Notes: generated by a model not told the origin, from the sequence alone. A DNA stretch of 44,281 nt from JANNWF01 sp038205755 (GCA_038205755.1 JBBRBN010000027.1:1-44281); one strand, 5' to 3'; shown: positions 23,992-33,331, counted from the first letter of the stretch. Program-made: numbers and translations.

Positions 23992-24414
23992 CTACATATC
24001 GTGCTTGTGCATATCGAACCCGCGCGCCACGTACTCGCGCCAGCGCTGACGCAAGGGCTCACGCGCGGAGGGGTCGGCGGGCACGACTTCCAGCACCCGT
24101 TCGCACACGCCGCGATGGGCGGCGTCACGCAGATTGATCACCAGCGGCCGGTCGGGCGCATCGACGTCCGGCGTGGCGATCAGGATCGGCGTGATGTCGT
24201 CTTCTTCGTCGCGGCCGGCAATCTGATGCGGCAGATAGATCGCCTCGCCGAACGCCCATAGCGCATCGTCCAGCGCTTCGGCCTGCGACGGATCGCGAGC
24301 AAGGATGAGCAGGGCTTTGCCGCTGTCGTAACTGCGGCGCGCCAATTCGCACACCAGCTGCAGCGGGTCAGCGCGAAAGCGTGGTTTCGCGATGACGTAG
24401 AAGTCAGCCCGCAT
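23992..24414 (-). CDS. holC: DNA polymerase III chi subunit
   Basis: 140-residue chi subunit, which links SSB to the clamp loader through psi. Family features: N-terminal ADFYVIAK strand, LLILARDPSQAEALDDALWAF (the region contacting SSB and psi), FLPH-like IYLPHQIAG, and PLVINLRD with the C-terminal RWREYVARGFDMHKHDM. It lies 9 bp after pepA and ahead of valS on the same strand, the conserved gammaproteobacterial order. The psi candidate is in the same window at 19186. Confidence 0.93.
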   Translation of the reverse strand: MRADFYVIAKPRFRADPLQLVCELARRSYDSGKALLILARDPSQAEALDDALWAFGEAIYLPHQIAGRDEEDDITPILIATPDVDAPDRPLVINLRDAAHRGVCERVLEVVPADPSAREPLRQRWREYVARGFDMHKHDM

Positions 24415-24423
24415 GACTGCCGC

Positions 24424-25893
24424 CTAGGCGATACGGTCCATCAGCCATTGCGTCAACAAGCCCACTGGTCGGCCAGTGGCATAGCCCTTGCGACCTTCGT
24501 CCCAGCCGGAGCCGGCGATGTCCAGGTGGGCCCAGCGCTGGCCTTCGGTGAAGCGCGACAGGAAACAGCCGGCGGTGATCGCACCGCCCCACTTGCTGCC
24601 GATGTTGGCCATGTCGGCAAAGGCCGAGTCGAGACCGGACTGGTACTCGTCCCACAGCGGCAGGCGCCAGGCGCGGTCGCCGGCGGTCTCGCCAGCTGCG
24701 AGCAGCTCGGCGGCGAGGTCGTCGTGTTTGCTCATCAGGCCGCTGGCATGCTTGCCCAGGGCAATCACGCAGGCGCCGGTGAGCGTAGCCACGTCGATCA
24801 GCGCCGCCGGCTCGAAGCGTTGCGCGTAGGTCAGCGCGTCGCACAGGATCAGCCGGCCCTCGGCATCGGTGTTAAGCACTTCGATGGTCTTGCCGGACAT
24901 CGAGGTGAGCACGTCGGACGGGCGGTAGCTGGCGCCGTCGGGCATGTTCTCGACCGCCGCGACCACGACGACCAGGTTGACCGCCAGCTTTGCCTCAACC
25001 GCCGCGCGGAACGTGCCGAGCACGGTGGCTGCGCCGCACATGTCGAATTTCATTTCCTCGATGCCGCCAGTCACCTTGAGGTTGAGGCCACCGGAGTCAA
25101 ACGTGATGCCCTTGCCAACCAGCACGCTGGGCTTGGTTTGGCCACCATTGCGGTACTCCAGCACGATCAGCTTCGGCGCGTTGGCCGAACCGCGCGCCAC
25201 CGCCAGCAGGGAGCCCATGCCAAGCGTCTCCATCTGCTCTCGCTCGAGCACTTCGCAGCGCACGCCGGCATGCTCTGCGGCCAACTCCTGCGCCTGTGCG
25301 GCCAGATACTCGGGATTGCAGATGTTTGGCGGCAGGTTGCCGAGTTCGCGGGCAAAGCGGACGCCGGCGGCGATGCCGACCGCCTGGTCCAGCGTGGCCT
25401 GCAGCTCGGCCGGTGCCTCGTGGCTGAATTCGATCAGGGCCTCAGTGCTGCCGTTGCGGCGGGTCGCCGTGTAGCGATAGCTGACCTGCTCGGCTGCCAG
25501 CACCGACTGGCGCAGCTGCCAGGCGGCGTCGCGCCCGTCGACCTTGAGCGTGGTCAAGGTTGAATGGGCGCGCTTGACCGGCGTGTTCTTGAGCGCCTTG
25601 CAGGCATCGGCCACCAGCTTCAGGTAGCGCGCCGCACTCAGTGCGCCGGCCGGACCGGCTCCGACCAGCAGCAGGCGCGGCGTGGTGACGCCGGGCAGGC
25701 GGTGCAGCAGCAGGTGACGACCGGCCTTGCCCGACACATCGCCCGATCCGATCAGTGCGCTGATGCGACCGGCAGACGCGCTGTCGACCGCGGCAGCGGC
25801 CGGCGACAGGCTGCCGTCCTCGTAGATGGCAGCAATCAGACAGTCGGCGTCAAAGGAGGCAGCGGGCGCTGTCGAAAGGCGGTGATTCAGCAT
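24424..25893 (-). CDS. pepA: Leucyl aminopeptidase (cytosol aminopeptidase)
   Basis: 489-residue M17 metallo-aminopeptidase releasing N-terminal residues; in some bacteria PepA also binds DNA in Xer recombination and in carAB control. The metal site GKGITFDSGGLNLK and NTDAEGRL (341-348) are both present, with AFADMANIGSKWGGAITA and the C-terminal WAHLDIAGSGW. Start is the ATG at 25893; the frame is open for a further 1.3 kb upstream, but that part is the antisense of lptF. It is first in pepA-holC-valS and divergent from lptF. xerD lies nearby at 28932. Confidence 0.95.
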   Translation of the reverse strand: MLNHRLSTAPAASFDADCLIAAIYEDGSLSPAAAAVDSASAGRISALIGSGDVSGKAGRHLLLHRLPGVTTPRLLLVGAGPAGALSAARYLKLVADACKALKNTPVKRAHSTLTTLKVDGRDAAWQLRQSVLAAEQVSYRYTATRRNGSTEALIEFSHEAPAELQATLDQAVGIAAGVRFARELGNLPPNICNPEYLAAQAQELAAEHAGVRCEVLEREQMETLGMGSLLAVARGSANAPKLIVLEYRNGGQTKPSVLVGKGITFDSGGLNLKVTGGIEEMKFDMCGAATVLGTFRAAVEAKLAVNLVVVVAAVENMPDGASYRPSDVLTSMSGKTIEVLNTDAEGRLILCDALTYAQRFEPAALIDVATLTGACVIALGKHASGLMSKHDDLAAELLAAGETAGDRAWRLPLWDEYQSGLDSAFADMANIGSKWGGAITAGCFLSRFTEGQRWAHLDIAGSGWDEGRKGYATGRPVGLLTQWLMDRIA

Positions 25894-25973
25894 GATGGCT
25901 TTTCCGGGATGCGAAGCGGGGCGATACTGGGGGCGGCCGTAGCCCGCGCGGCCCAGCGATTGCGAACGACCAG

Positions 25974-25982
25974 ATTCTACCA
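25974..25982 (-). promoter_or_regulatory. Extended -10 promoter element for pepA
   Basis: The reverse complement reads TGGTAGAAT, an extended -10 (TGn plus TAGAAT), about 80 bp ahead of the pepA start in the 177-bp divergent pepA/lptF gap. No -35 at the usual spacing is seen, as is common for extended -10 promoters. Confidence 0.35.
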
Positions 25983-26070
25983 GCCTCGCCCTGTCAGCCC
26001 AGTCCTGGCAGTCCCCTTTTCCCAGACCCGCCGCTGGCTCCCGCAGGGACCTGCCGCGCTTCGGACCCGC

Positions 26071-27147
26071 TTGCGCAAGATTGATCGCTACGTCCTGTCC
26101 GAACTGTTCGGCAGTTTTGCCGCCAGCCTGGTCGTGCTGGTGATGGTAAGCATGGGTGGGCTGCTGGCCGATCTGCTGGGCCGGATCGCGCGCGGCAAGG
26201 TGCCGGCCTCTCTGCTGCTGTCGCAGCTCGGTCTGCGGGCGTTGGATGCCCTGCCGCTGCTGCTGCCGCTGGCCCTGTTTCTGGGCGTGCTGCTGGCGGT
26301 CGGGCGGCTGTATCGCGACAGCGAAATGGCGGTGCTGGCGTCGATCGGCCTGGGGTCGCGCGCGCTGCTGCGGCCGCTGCTGCTCCTGGCGCTGCCGGTG
26401 GTTGCGCTGGTCGCTGCGGTGTCCCTCTGGGCCTCGCCGCTGGCGCTGGAAACCTCCAAGCGGATGATCGACAACGCCAATCGCTCGCTGCTGGTGGCCG
26501 GGCTGGAGCCAGGCCGATTCATCGAGCTGCCCGGCCGTCACAGCGTGATCTACCTCGGCGGAATGAGTGATGACGGCAGCACCTTCCAGCGCCTCTTCGT
26601 GCACTCCGAACGTGACGGGCGGATTGACGTGGTGACGGCGCGCCAAGGTCAGCTGTTCAGCGAAAGTCTGGGTGAAGAGCGCTATCTGGCGCTGGATGAG
26701 GGCTTCCGGGTCGAAGGCGTGCCAGGACAGGACGACTTCCGCATGATGCGCTTCACGCGCAACGAGATCCGCGTGCCCGACAGTGAGGAGGCTGCCGTAG
26801 GGTCGGAGCCGCAGCGGCGCGACAGTCTGAGCCTGCTGCAGCGCCGAGGCGCGGAGGATCTCGCCGAACTGCACCGTCGAATCGGCGCGCCGCTGGCAGC
26901 GCTCATTCTCGCCGTGCTGGCCCTGCCGCTGGCGCGCACGCCGCCGCGCGCGACCCGTTACGGCGTGCTGCTGCTCGGTGTGCTTGCCTACGTGGTGTAT
27001 CAAAATCTTATGGTCCTCGGCCAGTCCTGGCTGGCCGATGGCAGCCTGCCGCTTGCAGCTGGACTGTGGTGGCTGCATCTGCCGGTGCTGCTGTTGACCC
27101 TCTGGCTGGTTGCCCGTGACGGCACCCTGGGTCGGAGGCGTCGATGA
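26071..27147 (+). CDS. lptF: LPS export permease LptF
   Basis: 358-residue inner-membrane permease of the LptB2FG complex that extracts lipopolysaccharide and passes it to LptC. The protein begins RKIDRYVLSELFGSF; three N-terminal and three C-terminal membrane helices flank a periplasmic beta-jellyroll (about 125-265). The only usable start is a TTG at 26071: upstream in frame no ATG or GTG exists close by, and the homology begins exactly there. Its stop overlaps the lptG ATG (ATGA at 27144-27147). It is divergent from pepA, as in E. coli. Confidence 0.93.
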   Translation: MRKIDRYVLSELFGSFAASLVVLVMVSMGGLLADLLGRIARGKVPASLLLSQLGLRALDALPLLLPLALFLGVLLAVGRLYRDSEMAVLASIGLGSRALLRPLLLLALPVVALVAAVSLWASPLALETSKRMIDNANRSLLVAGLEPGRFIELPGRHSVIYLGGMSDDGSTFQRLFVHSERDGRIDVVTARQGQLFSESLGEERYLALDEGFRVEGVPGQDDFRMMRFTRNEIRVPDSEEAAVGSEPQRRDSLSLLQRRGAEDLAELHRRIGAPLAALILAVLALPLARTPPRATRYGVLLLGVLAYVVYQNLMVLGQSWLADGSLPLAAGLWWLHLPVLLLTLWLVARDGTLGRRRR

Positions 27148-28247
27148 GCGGCGTCTGGCTGCGCCGCAGCGATCTGCTGGTCGGCCGGACCGTGCTTGGG
27201 GCAATCGCCCTGGCCGGCGGCGTACTGCTGGGTTTTGACGTCATCGCCGCCTTCGCGAGCGAACTCGGCGACATTGGGCAGGGCGAGTACAGCACCGCCA
27301 ACGCGTTGATTTACATCGCCTACACGGTACCGCGGCGTGCCTACATGCTGTTTCCCACCGCGGCCGTGATCGGCTGTTTGCTGGGACTTGGCGCGCTGGC
27401 CGCCACCTCCGAGCTGACCGCGCTGCGGGCGGCCGGCATATCCCGGCTGCGGATCGCGCTGGCAGCGGGCGGCACCGTGGCGATCCTGCTGCTGGTGATG
27501 ATGGCATCGGCCGAGACGCTGGGCCCGGAGGGCGAGCAGCGCGCCCAGGCACTGCGGGTGGGCGCGAGTTCGAAGGACATCGGGCTGGCCCGCTGGTCTG
27601 GCCTCTGGGCCCGCGAGGGCGACACCTTTCTGAACGCCCGTTCCGGCCGCATCCGCGGCCGCGACAGCGCGGCCTACGTCGAGTTGGCGCAGGTCCGGCT
27701 GTACGAGTTCGATGCCGAGGGTCGGCTGCAGTCGATGGCGCTGGCCGCTCGCGCCGAGCATCGAGATCAGCGCTGGCGCCTGTACGACGTGCAGCGGACG
27801 CGGTTTTTCGCTCGCCATGTCGAAACCGAGAAGGTGCCGGAAGAAGCCTGGGACTCGCAGCTGCAGCCCGAGGTGCTGAGCCTGTCAATCCGTCGTCCCA
27901 GCTATCTGTCGGTGATCGACATCCGCGACAACCTGGACTATCTGCGCCGCAACGCGCTCGATGCATCCGAATTCGAAAGCGCGCTGTGGTCGCGGGTGTT
28001 CTATCCGCTGAACGTGCTGGCGCTATGCGTGCTGGCGATGCCGTTCGCGTTTGGCACGCTGCGATCGGGCGGCTTCGGCAAGCGGCTGTTCGTGGGCATC
28101 GTGCTCGGACTGGGGTTTTTCGTGCTGCAGCGGCTGACGGTGAACATGGCCGAGGTGTATCGGGTCGATCTGCGCCTGGCCCACTCGGCGCCAGCGCTGC
28201 TCATGCTGCTCGGCACCTGGCTGTGGTGGCGACGCCGGATTGAGTGA
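27144..28247 (+). CDS. lptG: LPS export permease LptG
   Basis: 367-residue partner of LptF with the same plan: three N-terminal transmembrane helices, a periplasmic jellyroll (about 130-270) and three C-terminal helices (FYPLNVLALCVLAMPFAFG and following). The cytoplasmic segment ELTALRAAGISRLRI is the coupling helix that contacts the LptB ATPase. Start overlaps the lptF stop by 4 bp. It converges on the RDD gene with only 10 bp between stops. No lptB, lptA or lptC is in the window. Confidence 0.95.
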   Translation: MSGVWLRRSDLLVGRTVLGAIALAGGVLLGFDVIAAFASELGDIGQGEYSTANALIYIAYTVPRRAYMLFPTAAVIGCLLGLGALAATSELTALRAAGISRLRIALAAGGTVAILLLVMMASAETLGPEGEQRAQALRVGASSKDIGLARWSGLWAREGDTFLNARSGRIRGRDSAAYVELAQVRLYEFDAEGRLQSMALAARAEHRDQRWRLYDVQRTRFFARHVETEKVPEEAWDSQLQPEVLSLSIRRPSYLSVIDIRDNLDYLRRNALDASEFESALWSRVFYPLNVLALCVLAMPFAFGTLRSGGFGKRLFVGIVLGLGFFVLQRLTVNMAEVYRVDLRLAHSAPALLMLLGTWLWWRRRIE

Positions 28248-28257
28248 GGTCGATGGG

Positions 28258-28713
28258 CTAGTTCTTCGCCAGCCGCACCGTGCGCGTGGCCGAGCCGATA
28301 TCGTGCAGGCAGCGCCGCTCAGGATCGAACAGCGACCACCACAGCCCCACCCCAGCGGCCGCCAGCGCGGGCGTGGCCAGCAGATAGCGCCGCCAGAGCG
28401 CCGCCGTTGATGGTTGACCGCCATCCAGTGCCACCACTCGCAGCCGCCATGGCCGCATACCCAGTGTCTGACCGCCACGCTGCCACGACAGTACCGAGTA
28501 CGCGCCAGCGACCAGCCACAGCGCCAGCGCCTGCAGCCAGAACGCGACCGACCAGGGAGGCACCGGGACGCCGCCGCGCAGCAGCAGCACGATCGCGCTG
28601 ACCAGCAGCATCAACGCCAGCAGCGGCAGGCTGTCGTAAATCAGCGCCAGCAGCCGCCAGCCAAGGTGGGCCGGTTCTGCGCGGGCCGGAGGTCGGGGGA
28701 GGGCGTGCGTCAT
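28258..28713 (-). CDS. RDD family membrane protein
   Basis: 151-residue protein with an RDD domain: WRLLALIYDSLPLLALMLLV holds the Arg-Asp pair in the first membrane helix, QTLGMRPWRLRVV is the conserved cytoplasmic loop, and the C-terminal DPERRCLHDIGSATRTVR matches the family's end (H-D-x2-x-x-T-x-V). Three to four membrane segments. Function is unknown, possibly transport. It often sits near lptFG or xerD in gammaproteobacteria, as here. Confidence 0.88.
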   Translation of the reverse strand: MTHALPRPPARAEPAHLGWRLLALIYDSLPLLALMLLVSAIVLLLRGGVPVPPWSVAFWLQALALWLVAGAYSVLSWQRGGQTLGMRPWRLRVVALDGGQPSTAALWRRYLLATPALAAAGVGLWWSLFDPERRCLHDIGSATRTVRLAKN

Positions 28714-28931
28714 GGCGCGACAGGATAGCCGGTCGCAAGACGCATCGACTGCAGACTGGACGGCGCTCCCGGTTGCTGTGCCGCTGGCGCGCCGCCGCGC
28801 GACTGTCGGCGGTCCGCTGCGGCTGCCGGGTTCGGGTCAATGCTGGCGCGCTGCGGTACCCTGTTGCGCATCCCGAACCCGCGCGCCAGGCTTGCGTGGC
28901 TGTGGCTCAACGGTGAAGACGGGAGCTCTGC

Positions 28932-29924
28932 ATGAACGTCCAGCAGATCGACAAGCCGAGTAGTCGCGGCGCCGCCACCAGCAGCACCACCGAGCTGCGC
29001 CTGCAGGCGCGCCGGATGCCGGCGCTGGAAGCGTCCGAGGCGCGCCTGATCAACGCCTTTCTTGAGAGCCTCTGGGCCGAGCGCGGGCTCAGCCGATCAA
29101 CGCAGAGCAGCTATCGCACCGATCTTGCCGGCCTCGCACGCTGGCTGGCCGAACGCGGCAGTGGTTTGTGCCGCGCCGCGCGCAGCGATCTGTTCGACTA
29201 TCTCGCCCAGCGCAGCGCGGCCGGCTACTCAACGCGCAGCAATGCGCGGCTGCTGTCGTGCATGCGCGCGTTCTACGCGTACCAGCGGCGCGCCGCTGGT
29301 GCGGAGGAGGACCCGACCGCGACGCTCGCGGCTCCCAAGCAGGGTCGTCCGCTGCCGCGGACGCTGTCGGAAAGCCAGATCGTGCGGCTGCTGGCAGCGC
29401 CGCCCCTGGATACGCCCGAAGGGCTGCGCGATCGCGCCATGCTGGAGCTGATGTACGGCGCCGGACTGCGGGTGAGCGAGCTGGTCGCGCTGGACGGGCT
29501 CAGCCTCAACCTGCGTCAGGGCGTGCTGCGTATCCGCGGCAAGGGCGGTCGCGAGCGGCTGGTCCCGCTCGGCGAAGAGGCCGCGCACTGGATGCAGCGC
29601 TACCTCGATGAAGCGCGACCGGCGCTGGCCGGCACGCGAGCGCCGGTTGCGCTGTTTGTCGACCGCCGCGGCGAATCGCTGACCCGCCAGCAGGTGTGGT
29701 ACGCCATCAAGCGCTATGCGGTCAGCGCCGGAATCGATGCCGCCGCGGTCAGTCCGCACCGGCTGCGGCACGCCTTCGCCACTCATCTGCTCAATCACGG
29801 CGCCGACCTGCGCGCCCTGCAGATGATGCTCGGCCACAGCAGCCTGTCGACCACCCAGATCTACACGCTGGTGGCCCGCGAAGGTCTCAAGCGACTGCAC
29901 GCCCAGCACCATCCGCGAGCCTGA
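28932..29924 (+). CDS. xerD: Site-specific tyrosine recombinase XerD
   Basis: 330-residue tyrosine recombinase acting with XerC at dif to resolve chromosome dimers. Catalytic residues are visible: Arg180 (GAGLRVSEL), Lys204 (RGKGGRERL), His276 and Arg279 (SPHRLRHAFATHLL), His302 (MLGHSSL) and Tyr311 (TQIYTLV). The N-terminal SAM-like domain covers about 38-125. About 37 residues precede the usual start; the ATG at 28932 has a GGGAG ribosome site, so the extension is kept, though an ATG at 29016 would match the family start better. XerD is favoured over XerC by TQIYTLVAREGLKRLHAQHHPRA and by the neighbours. Confidence 0.92.
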   Translation: MNVQQIDKPSSRGAATSSTTELRLQARRMPALEASEARLINAFLESLWAERGLSRSTQSSYRTDLAGLARWLAERGSGLCRAARSDLFDYLAQRSAAGYSTRSNARLLSCMRAFYAYQRRAAGAEEDPTATLAAPKQGRPLPRTLSESQIVRLLAAPPLDTPEGLRDRAMLELMYGAGLRVSELVALDGLSLNLRQGVLRIRGKGGRERLVPLGEEAAHWMQRYLDEARPALAGTRAPVALFVDRRGESLTRQQVWYAIKRYAVSAGIDAAAVSPHRLRHAFATHLLNHGADLRALQMMLGHSSLSTTQIYTLVAREGLKRLHAQHHPRA

Positions 29925-29951
29925 GCGACGGTCCTCCGTGAGCGCGCGCGA

Positions 29952-31385
29952 TCAGGCCGCTGCGGCCAGCGGCAGGGTGCTTTCCAGCGCATCGATGGGC
30001 GCTACGCCAAACCAGTGCAGCTCGCGCGCCAACCCCGCCACGCTGCCGATTAGCAGCATCGCCGGCGCGCGCACCTGCTCGCTGTCAATCCGCGCGACCA
30101 GGTCATCCAGCCGACACAGGATCACCCGCTGCTCGGGCCGCGAGCCGTTCTCGACAATGGCCACCGGCGTGCTGGGCGCTGCACCGGCCGCGAGCAATCG
30201 GGCGACCACGCCTGCGGCCACCGCCACGCCCATGTAGACCGCCAGCGTTTGCCGCGGCGCCGCCAGCGCGCGCCAGTCCAGCCGGTCCAGTGACTCGACG
30301 CAGTGCGCCGTGACCAGCTGCAGCGATTGCGCGTGGTCGCGGTGGGTCAGCGGGATGCCGGCATAGGCCGCGCAGGCCGCCGCCGCCGTCACGCCGGGGA
30401 TTACCCGATAGCGGATGCCGTTGGCACGCAGGAACTGCAGCTCTTCGCCACCGCGGGCGAAGGTCAGCGGGTCGCCGCCCTTCAGGCGCACTACCCGCTG
30501 CCCGCGGCGGGCAGCGTCCAGCAACTGCTGGTGGATTGCCGGCTGCGCAACAGAATGGCCGCCGCCGCGCTTGCCGACGGCAATCGTGAGCGCGTCGCGG
30601 CGCACCAGCTCCAGCACCTGGGCGCTGACCAGCGCGTCGTAAAACACCACGTCAGCATCCTGGATCGCGCGCAGCGCATGCAGCGTCAGCAGTCCGGGAT
30701 CGCCCGGTCCGGCGCCCACCAGGCAGACCTCACCAAGCGCGGCGGCACTGCGACTGCCGCCGCCCAGCAGGCTCGCCATGGCGCGGTCTGCGTCGCCATC
30801 GCGCCCGGCGCGCAGGGCTGCGGCTGGGGCACCGTCAACCGCCCGCTCCCAGAACGCGCGGCGCTGCGGGATCGACGGCAGCCGCGCGCGGACCCGCTCG
30901 CGCCAGCGCGCACAGAGCGTGGCAAGCGCGCCCAGCGACGGATCGAGCAGCGCTTCGATGCGTTCGCGCAGCCGCCGCGCCAGCACCGGCGCGCTGCCCT
31001 CGGTGCCGATGGCGACCAGCACGGGATCCCGGTCGACCACCGCGGGCAGGATGGCGCTGCACAGCGCCGGGGCGTCGACCACGTTGACCGGGATGTTGCG
31101 CGCGCGGGCGGCAGCCGCAACCGCCGCATTGACCTCGGGATCGTCGGTGGCGGCGATGGCGAAGGCTGCGTCGGCCAGATCGTCTGCGTCGAACGCGCGT
31201 CGTGCCAGGGTGATCTGCCGGTCGCCCGCCAAGGCCTCGAACGCCGGCAGTACATCAAGCGCCACCACCCGCAGCTCCGCGCCGGCCCGGCGCAGCAGCT
31301 GGGCCTTGCGCCAGGCCACGTCGCCGGCGCCCACCAGAAGTACCGGACGTCGCTGCAGGTCGAGGAATATCGGGTAGTAGCGCAT
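29952..31385 (-). CDS. cysG: Siroheme synthase (trifunctional CysG)
   Basis: 477-residue fusion: N-terminal precorrin-2 dehydrogenase/sirohydrochlorin ferrochelatase (about 1-205, NAD site VLLVGAGDVAWRKAQLL) and C-terminal uroporphyrinogen-III C-methyltransferase (about 217-460; CLVGAGPGDPGLLTLHA, RLKGGDPLTFARGGEE, VIPGVTAAAACAAYAGIPLT). It makes siroheme from uroporphyrinogen III, the cofactor of the CysI sulfite reductase encoded 2 kb away. It is divergent from the CysB-like regulator, with 149 bp between starts. Confidence 0.95.
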   Translation of the reverse strand: MRYYPIFLDLQRRPVLLVGAGDVAWRKAQLLRRAGAELRVVALDVLPAFEALAGDRQITLARRAFDADDLADAAFAIAATDDPEVNAAVAAAARARNIPVNVVDAPALCSAILPAVVDRDPVLVAIGTEGSAPVLARRLRERIEALLDPSLGALATLCARWRERVRARLPSIPQRRAFWERAVDGAPAAALRAGRDGDADRAMASLLGGGSRSAAALGEVCLVGAGPGDPGLLTLHALRAIQDADVVFYDALVSAQVLELVRRDALTIAVGKRGGGHSVAQPAIHQQLLDAARRGQRVVRLKGGDPLTFARGGEELQFLRANGIRYRVIPGVTAAAACAAYAGIPLTHRDHAQSLQLVTAHCVESLDRLDWRALAAPRQTLAVYMGVAVAAGVVARLLAAGAAPSTPVAIVENGSRPEQRVILCRLDDLVARIDSEQVRAPAMLLIGSVAGLARELHWFGVAPIDALESTLPLAAAA

Positions 31386-31534
31386 GACCGCACGCTACCG
31401 GCTGCGGCGGGTCGAAAAGAAGTGAGCAGCGCGGCGCTGCATATGCAAAATCGTTATGGGTCGGCTGCCGTCGACCTGCGTGCTGTCGTTCGAGGTTCGC
31501 TATGCTGCGATGCAGCACCAACCACCGTAACGCC
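31386..31534. promoter_or_regulatory. Divergent cysG / cysB control region
   Basis: 149 bp between the cysG and cysB-like starts. It contains a perfect palindrome TGCATATGCA (31438-31447) followed by an AT-richer stretch, and an inverted repeat TGCTGC-GAT-GCAGCA (31503-31517) just before the regulator's start. LysR-type regulators commonly bind such sites between divergent genes; binding here is inferred. Confidence 0.45.
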
Positions 31535-32545
31535 ATGACCCTCGCCCAGCTCCGCTACCTCGTCGCCATCGTCGACGCCGGCCTCAATATCACCCTGGCC
31601 GCTGAGCGCGTGCACGCCACCCAGCCCGGGCTCAGCAAGCAGCTGAAGCAGCTCGAGGACGAGCTGGGCTTTGCGCTGTTTCTGCGCCGCGGCAAGAGCC
31701 TTGATTCGCTGACGCCAGAGGGCGCCGAAGTGGTCGAGCGCGCGCGCAACATGCTCGGCGAGGCGGCCAACATCCGCATTCTGGCCGAGTCCCTGCGCAC
31801 CGATACCCGCGGCAGCCTGATGATCGCCTGCACCCATACCCAGGCCCGCTTCGTGCTGCCGCAGGCGCTCGGTCGGGTGCGCCGCGAACTGCCCGAGCTG
31901 ATGCTGCGCATTCACCCGGCCGAGCGCGAAGAAGTGGTTGACCGGCTCGCCCGCGGCACCGCCGATATCGGCCTGATCAGCACCTCCAGCGACGAGGCTC
32001 CGGAAGGTCTGGCGCTGCCCATGTACCGCTGGGATCTGGTCGCGGTGGTGCCGGTCAGTCATCCGCTGGCGGACGGCGGCGCGCCGACGCTGGCCCAGCT
32101 GGCCAGCCATCCGCTGGTCAGCTACGACTCGACCCTGCTGCCCGGCTCCAGCCTGCAGAAGCGCTTCGCGACCGAAGGGTTGAAGCCGCAGGTCGGTCTG
32201 ACCGCGCCCGACGCCGACCTGATCAAGGGCTACGTGCGCGCCGGTCTCGGCGTCGGCATCCTGGCCGAGATGGCGATCCGCCCGGACGACGCCGCCGACC
32301 TTCGCACCCTCTCGCTGCAGCCGCTGTTTGGCCCCTGCACCACCTGGCTGCTGCTGCGCCCGGACCGCCGCCTGAGTCGCCCGATCATCGCCGTACTGAC
32401 CGCACTGGCACCGCACTTCGACCGCATTGCCCTGCGCCACTGGCTGGCCGGTGACCGCAGCGCCGTGATCGTCCCCGGCAGCATCCCGCATTGGCCGCCG
32501 GCTGCGTGGGAGGTCAGCGCTGAGTGGGCGGCGCCGCGGCAGTGA
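31535..32545 (+). CDS. cysB: LysR-family regulator of sulfur assimilation (CysB-like)
   Basis: 336-residue LysR-type regulator. The winged helix-turn-helix (about 3-60, MTLAQLRYLVAIVDAGLN and AAERVHATQPGLSKQLKQLE) and a periplasmic-binding-type effector domain (about 90-300) are clear. The Q-P-G-L-S-K recognition helix, THTQARFVLP and the cys context favour CysB/Cbl over other LysR types; CysB senses O-acetylserine. Start taken at the ATG at 31535, where the HTH begins. It is divergent from cysG and convergent with cysH. Confidence 0.88.
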   Translation: MTLAQLRYLVAIVDAGLNITLAAERVHATQPGLSKQLKQLEDELGFALFLRRGKSLDSLTPEGAEVVERARNMLGEAANIRILAESLRTDTRGSLMIACTHTQARFVLPQALGRVRRELPELMLRIHPAEREEVVDRLARGTADIGLISTSSDEAPEGLALPMYRWDLVAVVPVSHPLADGGAPTLAQLASHPLVSYDSTLLPGSSLQKRFATEGLKPQVGLTAPDADLIKGYVRAGLGVGILAEMAIRPDDAADLRTLSLQPLFGPCTTWLLLRPDRRLSRPIIAVLTALAPHFDRIALRHWLAGDRSAVIVPGSIPHWPPAAWEVSAEWAAPRQ

Positions 32546-32581
32546 CGTCGCACCGCGCGGCGGCGCCGGTTGGGAGGTCAT

Positions 32582-33331
32582 TCACCCCTCCAGCCCGTGC
32601 AGCCCGCACTCGCGCTTGAGGCCAAAGAAGCGGGTGTCCTCTGCGCGCATGCCGCTGTGCCAGGCGCGGCTGGTGTGGACGTCGCCTATCGACACGTAGC
32701 CGGCATCCCAAAGCGGGTGGTAGGGCAGGCTGTGACGGGTCAGATAGCGGCCGACGTCGCGGTCGCTCCAGTCGGCCAGTGGATGCAGCTTGAAGCGGCC
32801 GTCGCGGCGCTCCAGCAGTTCGATATGACGGCGCGAGTCTGACTGGCTGCGGCGCAGCCCGGCGATCCATGTGCCGGCGCCGAGTTCACGCAGCGCGCGC
32901 TGCATTGGCTCCACCTTGTTGATCGCGTTGTAGCGCTCGATGCCCTCGACACCTTGCTCCCACAGCCGGCCAAAGCGTGTCTCCTGCCAGGCCGGACTGA
33001 GCGTGCTGCGATAGACGTGCAGATTCAGATCGAGCCGCTCGCGCAGGTCGTCGATGAAGCGGTAGGTTTCCGGAAACAGGTAGCCGGTATCGATCAGGAT
33101 GACCGGCGTACGCGGGGCGCGGGTTGCCAGCAGGTGCAGGGCGACCGCCGACTGCGCGCCGAAACTGGACGACAGGACGTGGGTGCCGGGCAGGTGCTGC
33201 AGCGCCCAGTCGATACGCGCCTCGGCACTCAGCTTCGCCAGCCGCTCGCGCTCGTTGCGCAGCGCCTGCGGATCGACCACCAGCGCGGTCACCGGATCAA
33301 ACGCGACGGGGGCGCGGGCCAGGCAGCTCAC
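32582..33331 (-). CDS. cysH: Phosphoadenosine phosphosulfate reductase
   Basis: 249-residue PAPS reductase giving sulfite with thioredoxin as donor. The PP-loop-like SSSFGAQSAVALHL, the RRSQSDSRR block and the catalytic KRECGLH (Cys242) are present. The two Cys-Cys pairs that bind the 4Fe-4S cluster in APS reductases are absent, so this is the PAPS-using type and an APS kinase must exist elsewhere. Start is a GTG at 33331 overlapping the cysI stop (GTGA). It is last of cysJIH. Confidence 0.95.
   Translation of the reverse strand: MSCLARAPVAFDPVTALVVDPQALRNERERLAKLSAEARIDWALQHLPGTHVLSSSFGAQSAVALHLLATRAPRTPVILIDTGYLFPETYRFIDDLRERLDLNLHVYRSTLSPAWQETRFGRLWEQGVEGIERYNAINKVEPMQRALRELGAGTWIAGLRRSQSDSRRHIELLERRDGRFKLHPLADWSDRDVGRYLTRHSLPYHPLWDAGYVSIGDVHTSRAWHSGMRAEDTRFFGLKRECGLHGLEG

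Noticed and set aside
25894..27204. An N-terminal extension of PepA to 926 residues
   Set aside because: It is antisense to lptF and rich in Gln/Arg/His; PepA homology begins at the ATG at 25893.
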